NCBI GenBank assembly: GCA_029937205.1
Contig: JAPYQV010000221.1
Span: 1-5,490, forward strand
Reading direction: 5' to 3'
Origin: Alphaproteobacteria bacterium
Lineage (GTDB): Bacteria > Pseudomonadota > Alphaproteobacteria > UBA828
Length of the DNA stretch: 5,490 nt
Shown here: piece by piece, positions 1-5,490 of the stretch
Position numbering within the stretch: position 1 is the stretch's first letter
Layout: each line of letters opens with the position of its first letter
Program-made: the position numbers and the translations under genes
The notes under the pieces: model-generated
What the model saw: only the letters and a program-made list of their open reading frames with translations
What the model was told of the DNA's origin: nothing
Database searches by the model: none

Positions 1-1060
1 CCTTGGGCACCAGCGCCAGTCCCGCGTGAATGGCGGCACGCGGGCTCGAGAGGTTCAGACCTTTGCCCGCCATCGCGACGCTTCCGGAAGTAATCCGGTC
101 ACGGCCAAACAAAAGATCGAGCATCTCTTCCGCACCGCTGCCGGGCAATCCGGCGATTCCCAGTATCTCATTCTTGTGTAGATCGAATGTCGCGTTGTTA
201 ATGCGGTTGCCGCAGACGTCCTTCACACTGAGGGATACCGCGCCATGCGTGGTTGTGGCGGCCGTTTCATCGTTGAACTTGCTGTCACTGCCAACGATGG
301 CGGCGATGATTTCGCGTCGCACGACATTTTCGCGCTCCCATGTGCCGACAAATTTGCCGTCGCGGATAACCGAAATACGATCGGCGATTTCGAACACTTC
401 GGAAAGGCGATGGCTGACATAGAGAAAGCCGTGGCCTTCGCTTACCAAATGGCGCATATGGCCGAACAGCACATCCGCTTCGGTGGGCGACAGGGAAGCC
501 GTGGGCTCATCCAGCACGATCAGCTTGGCATCGCTGGCAATCGCCTTGGCAATCGCCACCATGGCGGCCTGGTCGGGCCGCAGCGTGGACACGTATGCGC
601 GTGGGTTGATATCCATGTTCACGCGGCGGAACAGTTCAATCGCGTCTTTTCGGGCCGAACGCCAATCGACAAATATACCGGCGCGCTTGGGTAGAGCACG
701 GCCCAGGTTCAGATTTTCCTGGACGGTCAGGGTCGGCACCAGATTCGCGTGTTGGTGTACAACGCTGATGCCGGCGGCTTGCGCGTCATGCGGATTGTGA
801 AAGCTAACGGGTTTGCCGTCGACGAATATGCTTCCCTCGGTTGGCGGATGGGCACCGACCACACATTTGATAAGCGTGGACTTGCCGGCGCCGTTTTCAC
901 CGAGGAGGGCATGAATTTCACCGCGCCGAACATCCAGGCTAACGCCATCTAGGGCGCGCGTGCCGGGAAAGTCCTTGACCAAGTCGCGGACTTCGAGAAG
1001 CGGAACCGCGCCGCCTGGTTCAGGCGGCGCGGTGGATAAGGTGGCCTGCGATGTGTTCAT
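1..1060 (-). CDS. Sugar ABC transporter ATP-binding protein (RbsA/XylG/MglA class), 3' end cut by the window
   Basis: Cytoplasmic ATPase subunit that powers uptake of a sugar-like substrate. The frame is open for 353 codons and runs off the left edge; the family is usually about 500 residues with two fused nucleotide-binding domains. Seen in domain 1: Walker A GENGAGKST (residues 54-62), Q-loop Q103, Walker B LIVLDEP (180-186), H-loop H217 in YVSHRLSE. The usual LSxGxQ signature is replaced by LRPDQ (160-164). Domain 2 begins near residue 276 with a lysine-free Walker A (GLPGSGAEE, 304-312), which is normal for this class. The start is the first ATG after an in-frame upstream TGA; no strong ribosome binding site precedes it, so translation may be coupled to the binding-protein gene 53 nt upstream. 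Residues 2-19 are a Pro/Gly/Ala-rich tail not needed for the fold and encode a hairpin. Class is sure; the exact sugar is unknown. Confidence 0.93.
   Translation of the reverse strand, partial: MNTSQATLSTAPPEPGGAVPLLEVRDLVKDFPGTRALDGVSLDVRRGEIHALLGENGAGKSTLIKCVVGAHPPTEGSIFVDGKPVSFHNPHDAQAAGISVVHQHANLVPTLTVQENLNLGRALPKRAGIFVDWRSARKDAIELFRRVNMDINPRAYVSTLRPDQAAMVAIAKAIASDAKLIVLDEPTASLSPTEADVLFGHMRHLVSEGHGFLYVSHRLSEVFEIADRISVIRDGKFVGTWERENVVRREIIAAIVGSDSKFNDETAATTTHGAVSLSVKDVCGNRINNATFDLHKNEILGIAGLPGSGAEEMLDLLFGRDRITSGSVAMAGKGLNLSSPRAAIHAGLALVPK
1005..1033 (-). repeat. Perfect inverted repeat (13-bp arms, 3-nt loop) inside the ATPase 5' coding region
   Basis: The arms ACCGCGCCGCCTG (1005-1017) and CAGGCGGCGCGGT (1021-1033) are exact reverse complements with only GTT between them. 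In the minus-strand mRNA this is a very GC-rich stem with an AAC loop, covering codons 10-19 (TAPPEPGGAV) and starting 27 nt after the ATPase start codon. No T-run follows, so it is not a standard intrinsic terminator. By analogy with other importer operons, it could protect the 3' end of the abundant binding-protein mRNA or slow translation of the ATPase; that role is inferred. Confidence 0.8.
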
Positions 1061-1113
1061 TGGCGCGACTGTACACCGGCCAAGTCACACATCGCACACC
1101 AAAGTTTCGACGA

Positions 1114-2106
1114 TTAATTACCCGAGAAAGGCGTGCAATCGTCCCAATAGGCAGAAATACCGGTTTCCTGATCGACCGGCATCACGGTCGATGACGTCAC
1201 CAGGCAGGCGCCGATATAGAGCACCGGGGTTTCCGGCAGGTTGCCGGCGAGTGCTTCCTTCACGACTTCGACCGATTTACGGCCCATCTTTTCGACCGGA
1301 TAGGAAACCGACATTTTATACGGACGGTTGCCTTGGCGAAGCATCTCAAACACCGGGCCGATGCCGTCCATGCCGGCAACGAAGATATCGTCGCCACGGC
1401 CAGCTTGTTCGATAGCGCGAACCGCCGGCGTGCCGAGTTCATCCCAGCCAACGATGACCGCGGTAATGTCGTCATTCGCGGCCAAAAGGTTGGTCATTTG
1501 GTCGTATACGTCTTCGACCTGACCCGGAACCTTGACTTCGATTTCCGTGACCTTGACGTTTTCGATATCCGAGAGCGCCGCCTTGAAGCCCGCGGTACGG
1601 TCTCTGAGGGCCGGCAATACGTTCCAGTTAAAGAACACGATATGGCCCTGTCGGCCGGTCCGGTTCAGCACTTCCAACGTGACGACAGCGCCGTCAACGA
1701 TGCTGTTGGTGCCGATGTCGGCGGTGATGCCCGGCACATAGCCCGAGAAGGTGGAGACGAAGATTGTTCCGGCTTCATTGGCGTTTTTGACGACGCCGGT
1801 CATCTGGAAATTGTCGGAGGCGACATTGATCAGGGCGTCGAAGCCGCGGCGAATATAGTCGTTCGCTGCGTTGTTGGTGGCCACTTGATCGCCTTGGCCG
1901 TCATGGGTTTCCACGGTCCAACCCAGCGCCTCGGCATCTGCCTTGGCCTGCTGGATCATGCGGAAAATGGTCGGCGAATTATAATTCACCGAAAAAATGC
2001 CGAGTTTCACTTCATCGGCTTGCGCTTGGCTGTTCAGGCCCATCGCGCCGAGCACGAGAGCCGCACCCAACAGGGCCGCGCCAAAGACCTTACCTATACG
2101 TTTCAT
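1114..2106 (-). CDS. Periplasmic sugar-binding protein of an ABC importer (RbsB-like, Peripla_BP_4 type)
   Basis: Exported receptor that captures a sugar-like ligand and delivers it to the membrane permease. At 330 residues it is normal for the family. Residues 1-30 form a classic signal peptide: MKR, a hydrophobic Ala/Leu/Gly core, then AQA before the likely cut at D31. The mature protein opens with VKLGIFSVNYNSP, the usual first beta strand. LRDRTAGF (167-174) matches the ARERGEGF region of RbsB that carries a ligand-binding arginine, and GMDG (245-248) matches its GFDG. Where RbsB has the ligand-binding asparagine of QNDEMALGA, this protein has W221 (GWDELGTPA), so the ligand may not be ribose. 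Only two cysteines lie in the mature part (301, 324); they could form a disulfide in the periplasm. The start is backed by GGGAG seven bases upstream. It is the first gene of the unit with the ATPase. Confidence 0.92.
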   Translation of the reverse strand: MKRIGKVFGAALLGAALVLGAMGLNSQAQADEVKLGIFSVNYNSPTIFRMIQQAKADAEALGWTVETHDGQGDQVATNNAANDYIRRGFDALINVASDNFQMTGVVKNANEAGTIFVSTFSGYVPGITADIGTNSIVDGAVVTLEVLNRTGRQGHIVFFNWNVLPALRDRTAGFKAALSDIENVKVTEIEVKVPGQVEDVYDQMTNLLAANDDITAVIVGWDELGTPAVRAIEQAGRGDDIFVAGMDGIGPVFEMLRQGNRPYKMSVSYPVEKMGRKSVEVVKEALAGNLPETPVLYIGACLVTSSTVMPVDQETGISAYWDDCTPFSGN

Positions 2107-2113
2107 TATTTAT

Positions 2114-2118
2114 CTCCC
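2114..2118 (-). promoter_or_regulatory. Ribosome binding site of the sugar-binding protein gene
   Basis: On the minus strand GGGAG lies 7 nt before ATG at 2106. Spacing and match are good, which fixes the binding-protein start. The 14-bp tandem repeat begins three bases further upstream. Confidence 0.75.
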
Positions 2119-2120
2119 AT

Positions 2121-2154
2121 GGTGAGTTACTTGTGGTGAGTTACTTGCGGTGAG
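2121..2154 (-). repeat. 14-bp tandem repeat, two full copies plus a partial third, in the importer leader
   Basis: On the plus strand GGTGAGTTACTTGT (2121-2134) is followed directly by GGTGAGTTACTTGC (2135-2148) and then GGTGAG (2149-2154). Read on the minus strand this puts CTCACC three times at 14-nt spacing just upstream of the binding-protein ribosome binding site. It could be a regulator site, an RNA leader element or a simple local duplication; the sequence alone cannot separate these. Confidence 0.8.
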
Positions 2155-2233
2155 ATGACAGGGGATGGGCGTTTCGCTTACGCTTCTTCGCCCTTATGCT
2201 GCATTGCGTCTCGCCGAAATTGAATTCCCCTCT

Positions 2234-2243
2234 CTGACGTCAG
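2234..2243. promoter_or_regulatory. 10-bp palindrome CTGACGTCAG in the divergent control region
   Basis: A perfect palindrome with no spacer, near the centre of the intergenic region. A longer copy, CTGACGTCAGCACG, also occurs inside the phosphatase gene at 2976-2989. A binding-site role is only a possibility. Confidence 0.35.
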
Positions 2244-2276
2244 CACGTATTGTCTTACAAAATCGTCCATAAAGAT

Positions 2277-2302
2277 GATTGACGAAACGAAACGAGTCAA
2301 TC
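2277..2302. promoter_or_regulatory. Inverted repeat GATTGAC-N12-GTCAATC enclosing GAAAC direct repeats, operator candidate
   Basis: The 7-bp arms at 2277-2283 and 2296-2302 are exact reverse complements. The 12-nt centre reads GAAACGAAACGA, so with its flank it is a run of three CGAA units (ACGAAACGAAACGA). Short direct repeats of this kind are known as operators of DeoR-family sugar regulators, and dyads of this size suit dimeric repressors in general. It lies 43 bp from the phosphatase start and overlaps the only -35-like box for the importer, which would suit a repressor of either or both genes. No regulator gene is in the window. Confidence 0.5.
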
Positions 2303-2345
2303 GGCTTTTGAGCGCTAAGTCGTGGATTTTTGAGAAATAGCATCG

Positions 2346-3125
2346 ATGACCGTTGGATCAACAGCCGCACCCGTCATTCAGCGCCGGGTTCCATTCGAAG
2401 GCGCGGCAAATTTTCGTGATCTTGGAGGCTACGCGGCCGGCGCCGGGCAACAAGTTGCCTGGCGGCGTATCTACCGTTCCGACTCTCTATCCGAATTGAC
2501 GGATAGCGATCACGAAATATGGCAAACTCTCGGAATTCGATTGGTATGTGATTTGCGGCTTCCGTCCGAGCGCCGCAACGCGCCTGACCGCTTGCCTCAG
2601 CCTAGTGACGTGGTGGAGCACCACATTGGATTCTTGCCCGAAGGTGCCAACGAAATGTTGCGCGCGGTTCGCGCCGGAGAGGTGAACAGCGCGGAAATTG
2701 TGGCTGAAGTCATCCGCCATTATTACCGCATACCGCTCGATCATTTAGCCGAGTATCGCGAGATTTTCGCTTTGCTCGACGCGCCGCAAAATCATCCGCT
2801 GGTCATCCATTGCACCAGCGGTAAGGACCGCACCGGTTTTGCGGCGATGCTGATTTTGCTGGCATTGGGGGTATCCGAAGAATTGGCGCTTGAGGATTAT
2901 CTACTGACAAATTCATACCGCCGGGACGTCTCGCATATTTTCAAACTCCCGGCCGGCACTGATGAATTGCACACCCTGACGTCAGCACGGCCGGAGTATT
3001 TCCATGCCGCCCTGGATGCCATGCAGCGCGAATATGGCTCCATTCTCGGATACTTGCACAACGGGCTTGGCCTCGACGATGACCGCCTGCGTAACTTGCG
3101 CAGCGTTTTTCTGGAGTCGGCCTAG
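2346..3125 (+). CDS. Protein-tyrosine / dual-specificity phosphatase, PtpB/LipA-like (Y_phosphatase3 family)
   Basis: Predicted cysteine phosphatase that removes phosphate through a cysteinyl-phosphate intermediate. The 259-residue protein shows the two hallmarks of the family: NFRDLGGY at residues 22-29 and the P-loop HCTSGKDRTG at 155-164, with nucleophile C156 and phosphate-binding R162 in the C-x5-R pattern. The middle has IYRSDSLSELT (42-52) and VCDLRLPSER (67-76), also typical. Relatives such as Mycobacterium PtpB and Listeria LipA act on phosphotyrosine, and the Lys-Asp pair in the loop is linked with activity on phosphoinositides; the substrate here cannot be told. No signal peptide or membrane segment is visible, so it is probably cytoplasmic. 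The ATG has only a weak upstream purine stretch. It is divergent from the importer and its stop overlaps the stop of the nucleotidase gene on the other strand. Confidence 0.9.
   Translation: MTVGSTAAPVIQRRVPFEGAANFRDLGGYAAGAGQQVAWRRIYRSDSLSELTDSDHEIWQTLGIRLVCDLRLPSERRNAPDRLPQPSDVVEHHIGFLPEGANEMLRAVRAGEVNSAEIVAEVIRHYYRIPLDHLAEYREIFALLDAPQNHPLVIHCTSGKDRTGFAAMLILLALGVSEELALEDYLLTNSYRRDVSHIFKLPAGTDELHTLTSARPEYFHAALDAMQREYGSILGYLHNGLGLDDDRLRNLRSVFLESA
3122..3125. other. Shared CTAG: overlapping stop codons of two convergent genes
   Basis: The palindrome CTAG holds TAG at 3123-3125 for the phosphatase (plus) and TAG at 3124-3122 for the nucleotidase (minus). The two genes therefore overlap by four bases tail to tail, leaving no room for a separate intergenic terminator. 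Confidence 0.92.
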
Positions 3126-3916
3126 CCACGGTCTTGCAGCGAATCGGCAAGCTCGCCGCGCCAGCTATTATTCGTCATGTCGAGCTGAAGGGGGGTCACG
3201 GAGATGGCTTTCTCATGAATGGCATGGAGATCCGTCTCTGGATGTTTCTCGCCTTCCTTGTAGCTCATTTTGACCCAAAAATAGGGCACGTGGCGGGCAT
3301 CAATTCGGGAATCGATTGTAAAGGAGCCGGGCGGGCGTTGGCCCTGGGAGGTCACGCGGACACCAGAAACCTCATCCGGCGGCACATCGGGAAAATTAAC
3401 GTTAATCAACGTATTGGCCGGCATATCGCACTGTAATAGCCGATTGATGACGGTGGGCGCGAAGCGCTCGGCGGTCTCCCAGGGTGGCGTGCCGCCGAGT
3501 TCAAACACCTGACTGAGCGCGATCGCCGGAATGCCGAGCAGCGTCCCCTCCATGGCGGCCGCGATGGTTCCGGAATAGGTCACGTCTTCGGCCAGATTGG
3601 CGCCGCGGTTAATGCCGGAAAGAAGAATCGTCGGTTTCTTGTCGGTCATGATCTCGTAGATGGCCATCAGGGCGCAGTCTGTTGGAGTACCGGTGACAGC
3701 GAAATGGCGCTCGGCAATTTGACTGAGGCGAATGGGAACATGCATTGAAATGGAGTGGCCGGCGCCGCTTTTTTCGTGATCCGGCGCCACCACCCAAACG
3801 TCGGACGTAATCTCGCGCGCAATCTTTTCGAGCAGCTTGATTCCCGACGCATGGATGCCGTCGTCATTGGTAACCAATATGCGGTGATGTGACATGTCGC
3901 GGCTGGCTTCTGCCAT
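3122..3916 (-). CDS. surE: 5'/3'-nucleotidase SurE
   Basis: Metal-dependent phosphatase that dephosphorylates nucleoside 5'- and 3'-monophosphates and, in some bacteria, short polyphosphate; cytoplasmic and linked to stationary-phase survival. The family marks are complete (numbering from the start given): ILVTNDDG with metal ligands D18 and D19, then APDHEKSGAGHSIS with S50, then SGINRGANLAEDVTYSGT with N103, followed by AAAMEGTLLGIPAIA. At 264 residues it is close to the usual 250-260. Two start codons lie six bases apart, at 3922 and 3916; AAGGA at 3930-3926 is 3 nt from the first and 9 nt from the second, so the second is preferred. A third Met, eight codons before NDDG, has no ribosome binding site. 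Its common partner in proteobacteria, the pcm methyltransferase gene, is not beside it here. Confidence 0.95.
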   Translation of the reverse strand: MAEASRDMSHHRILVTNDDGIHASGIKLLEKIAREITSDVWVVAPDHEKSGAGHSISMHVPIRLSQIAERHFAVTGTPTDCALMAIYEIMTDKKPTILLSGINRGANLAEDVTYSGTIAAAMEGTLLGIPAIALSQVFELGGTPPWETAERFAPTVINRLLQCDMPANTLINVNFPDVPPDEVSGVRVTSQGQRPPGSFTIDSRIDARHVPYFWVKMSYKEGEKHPETDLHAIHEKAISVTPLQLDMTNNSWRGELADSLQDRG

Positions 3917-3925
3917 GTTCATTGT

Positions 3926-3930
3926 TCCTT
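3926..3930 (-). promoter_or_regulatory. Ribosome binding site of surE, deciding between two ATGs
   Basis: AAGGA on the minus strand sits 9 nt before ATG at 3916 and only 3 nt before ATG at 3922. The spacing favours initiation at 3916; the upstream ATG cannot be excluded. Confidence 0.6.
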
Positions 3931-4015
3931 TTGCCGGGTGGGTTTTGAAAGATCCGACGGTTTTGTACTACATTCGGGCCGAACGCTGGCAACATTCAGC
4001 ATGTCGTTCTCTCTC

Positions 4016-4020
4016 CGAGG
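4016..4020 (+). promoter_or_regulatory. Ribosome binding site of the acyl-CoA synthetase gene
   Basis: CGAGG lies 9 nt before the ATG at 4030. A second GAGG at 4024-4027 is only 2 nt from the ATG, too close to serve it. Confidence 0.6.
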
Positions 4021-4029
4021 CTTGAGGCT

Positions 4030-5490
4030 ATGAATATCGCGCTCTTTCTCGCCAACGCAGCGCGCAGTCACGCCGCACGGCCCGCCATATCCACCGGCGA
4101 TGCGCTCTATTGCAGCTATGGCGACCTCGGCCAACGGGTCGCCAAATTGGCCGGCGGTTTGCAAGCACAGAAATTTCTCATGCCGGGCGACCGCATCGGC
4201 CTAGCCATGGGCAATTGCCCGCAATATCTCGAAATCTTGTTCGCCGTTTGGCATGCCGGCTATTGCGCCGTGCCCACGAACTCCCGGCTGCATGGCCGTG
4301 AATTGGCCTACATGCTGGAGCATTGCGGCGCCAAATTCTGTTTCGCCAGCGCCGATATCACAGAGGATTTGACGACCCATTGCGAAGGCGTTTCAGAACT
4401 GGAAAGAATAGTTGTGACCGGCGGTGCGGACTATGACCGGCTTGTGCAGTCCGAGCCGGTGGAGATGGCAAGCGCCGCGGCAGAAACGCCAGCCTGGCTG
4501 TTCTATACCAGCGGCACGACGGGCAGACCCAAGGCGGCGATCCTCAGCCACCGCAATTTGGCCGTCATGGCGCTCGGCTACCTTGCCGATGTGGATTTCC
4601 TCGATGAAACGGACTGTTTAATTCACCTCGCCGCGCAATCCCATGCCTCGGGACTGTTTGCCCTTTCGCACATTCCAAGAGCCTCGCATCAAATCGTGCC
4701 GGCGAGTGGCGGATTCGATATCGGCGAACTGGCGACATTGATTGAAAAAAATCGAAATATCAGTTTTTTCGTGCCGCCACCCTTGCTGCGTCGATTAAGC
4801 GCCAGCGAGGCCATGGCCGCAGCGCCGCTCGACCATATTAAAACGATCCTGTGCGGCGCCGCGCCGGTTTATGCCGACGATCTCAAGCAGGCCTTGGCGC
4901 GCTTCGGTCCCCGCATCTGGAATGGCTATGGCCAGGGCGAAAGCCCCTGCACCATTACCGCAATGTCAAAAACCATGTTGGCGGCGGCGGCGGATAGCGG
5001 CAATGACGAACGCCTCATCTCGGTCGGCATTGCGCGCACTGGCGTTGAGGTGTCGCTGCGTGACGATGCCGGTGATCTTGTTACACCCGGTGAGATTGGC
5101 GAGGTGACGGTCCGGGGCGATGTGGTGATGCAGGGCTATTGGCGAAACAGCGCTGCCAGTGCCGCCGCGTTAACGCCGGCAGGCCTCCGCACGGGCGATC
5201 TCGGCGCCTTTGATGAAGCCGGCTATCTAAGTCTCAAGGATCGGGCCACGGACATGATAATTTCGGGTGGTATCAACATCTATCCGCGCGAAGTGGAGGA
5301 AGTGTTGTTGTCCTCAGGCGAAGTTGCGGAAGTGGCGGTTGTCGGCGCGCCGGATGCGGAATGGGGCGAGCGGGTCACGGCATTTATTGTCGCCAAGGGC
5401 CCCGAGCCGGTCGACGAGACGGCGCTCGATTTGCTCTGTCTCGCGCAAATTGCCCGCTTCAAAAGACCGCGTGCTTACCATGTCTTGGCG
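4030..5490 (+). CDS. AMP-forming acyl-CoA synthetase / ligase (ANL superfamily), 3' end cut by the window
   Basis: Predicted enzyme that activates a carboxylic acid with ATP to an acyl-adenylate and passes it to CoA. The frame is open for 487 codons to the right edge. Motifs in order: phosphate-binding loop YTSGTTGRPK (159-168), GAAP (276-279), adenine-binding region NGYGQGES (298-305) with the conserved glutamate E304, MQGYW (367-371), LRTGDLG with D390 for the ribose hydroxyls (386-392), and the hinge LKDRATDMIISGGINIYP (402-419). The last visible part, IARFKRPRAYHVLA, normally stands a short way before the final GK motif with the catalytic lysine, so probably only a few tens of residues are missing. 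The motif usually read as YGxTE has glycine in place of threonine. The acid substrate (fatty, aromatic or short-chain) cannot be decided. It is divergent from surE with its own ribosome binding site; cytoplasmic, no signal peptide. Confidence 0.92.
   Translation, partial: MNIALFLANAARSHAARPAISTGDALYCSYGDLGQRVAKLAGGLQAQKFLMPGDRIGLAMGNCPQYLEILFAVWHAGYCAVPTNSRLHGRELAYMLEHCGAKFCFASADITEDLTTHCEGVSELERIVVTGGADYDRLVQSEPVEMASAAAETPAWLFYTSGTTGRPKAAILSHRNLAVMALGYLADVDFLDETDCLIHLAAQSHASGLFALSHIPRASHQIVPASGGFDIGELATLIEKNRNISFFVPPPLLRRLSASEAMAAAPLDHIKTILCGAAPVYADDLKQALARFGPRIWNGYGQGESPCTITAMSKTMLAAAADSGNDERLISVGIARTGVEVSLRDDAGDLVTPGEIGEVTVRGDVVMQGYWRNSAASAAALTPAGLRTGDLGAFDEAGYLSLKDRATDMIISGGINIYPREVEEVLLSSGEVAEVAVVGAPDAEWGERVTAFIVAKGPEPVDETALDLLCLAQIARFKRPRAYHVLA

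Larger units (their letters stand above)
2107..2345. promoter_or_regulatory. Divergent control region between the binding-protein and phosphatase genes
   Basis: This 239-bp noncoding stretch separates two start codons that face away from each other, so it must carry promoters for both directions. It is visibly more AT-rich near the phosphatase start. It contains a tandem repeat (2121-2154), a 10-bp palindrome (2234-2243) and an inverted repeat (2277-2302). On the minus strand TTGACT (2300-2295) followed after 17 nt by CATCTT (2277-2272) is a possible but poor sigma-70 promoter for the importer; its -35 would sit inside the inverted repeat. I see no convincing promoter for the phosphatase, and only a weak GAGA before its ATG. 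Confidence 0.6.
3917..4029. promoter_or_regulatory. Short divergent intergenic region between surE and the acyl-CoA synthetase gene
   Basis: About 110 bp between two outward-facing starts, so it should contain both promoters. Candidate boxes are weak: TTGAAA at 3945-3950 for the plus direction without a good -10 at the right spacing, and TTGCCA (3992-3987) with TAGTAC (3970-3965) for the minus direction. No repeat or hairpin of note was seen. Confidence 0.45.

Noticed and set aside
245..694. Plus-strand open frame of 149 codons over the ATPase gene
   Set aside because: The opposite strand carries Walker A, Walker B and H-loop motifs over the same stretch; this is a shadow.
960..1415. Plus-strand open frame crossing the gap between ATPase and binding-protein genes
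   Set aside because: Arg/Pro-rich composition, no ribosome binding site, antisense to two real genes.
2106..2120. Four-codon leader frame (ATG GGA GAT AAA TAA) whose stop overlaps the binding-protein ATG as TAATG
   Set aside because: No ribosome binding site of its own, and the GGGAG of the main gene lies within it; most likely chance.
1333..2139. Long plus-strand open frame (268 codons) antisense to the binding-protein gene
   Set aside because: It mirrors a gene with a clear signal peptide and family motifs; the translation resembles no known family and the open frame follows from the codon bias of the real gene.
2167..2193. GGGCG...CGCCC stem in the importer leader
   Set aside because: Five-base arms with a 17-nt loop are too weak to claim a structured RNA or riboswitch.
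3133..3151. CTTGC...GCAAG inverted repeat after the phosphatase stop as a terminator
   Set aside because: Only 5-bp arms with a 9-nt loop, no T-run after it, and it lies inside the surE coding region.
3945..3973. TTGAAA-led promoter for the acyl-CoA synthetase
   Set aside because: No hexamer close to TATAAT at 16-18 nt spacing (CTACAT matches two of six), so not called as a promoter.
3919..4164. Minus-strand 81-codon frame ending in an ATGA overlap with the upstream surE ATG
   Set aside because: It overlaps the first 135 bases of the acyl-CoA synthetase gene on the other strand, has no recognisable motif, and the overlap involves the less likely surE start.

Overview
The window looks like ordinary chromosome from a Gram-negative bacterium of moderately high GC. 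Codon choice (GCC, GGC, CGC), an RbsB-type exported binding protein and the family mix suggest an alphaproteobacterium, but there is no rRNA or other marker gene, so this is an inference. There is no tRNA, rRNA, CRISPR array, insertion sequence or phage gene. Five protein genes fill nearly all of it; the first and last run off the window edges.

Layout: (1) 1-1060, minus strand: ATP-binding subunit of a ribose/xylose-class sugar ABC importer, first 353 residues only. (2) 1114-2106, minus: periplasmic sugar-binding protein with a clear signal peptide, 53 nt upstream of (1) in transcription order and almost surely in the same operon. A permease gene would be expected beyond the left edge. (3) 2107-2345: a 239-bp divergent control region with an inverted repeat around a GAAAC tandem, a 10-bp palindrome and a 14-bp tandem repeat in the binding-protein leader. 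(4) 2346-3125, plus: protein-tyrosine/dual-specificity phosphatase of the PtpB/LipA type (HCTSGKDRTG). (5) 3122-3916, minus: SurE-type 5'/3'-nucleotidase, convergent with (4); the two stop codons share the four bases CTAG. (6) 3917-4029: short divergent intergenic region. (7) 4030-5490, plus: AMP-forming acyl-CoA synthetase, 487 residues visible, cut shortly before the usual C-terminal catalytic lysine.

How the parts relate: the importer genes form one unit (binding protein captures a sugar-like ligand, ATPase powers uptake). The divergent phosphatase shares their control region, so co-regulation is possible, but nothing in its sequence ties it to the same substrate. SurE and the acyl-CoA synthetase look like separate housekeeping or accessory functions. 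I see no clearly new multi-gene system. The most unusual features are small: a perfect 13-bp-arm hairpin inside the 5' end of the ATPase gene, a lost ABC signature motif in that ATPase, the operator-like repeats between binding protein and phosphatase, and the shared stop codons.
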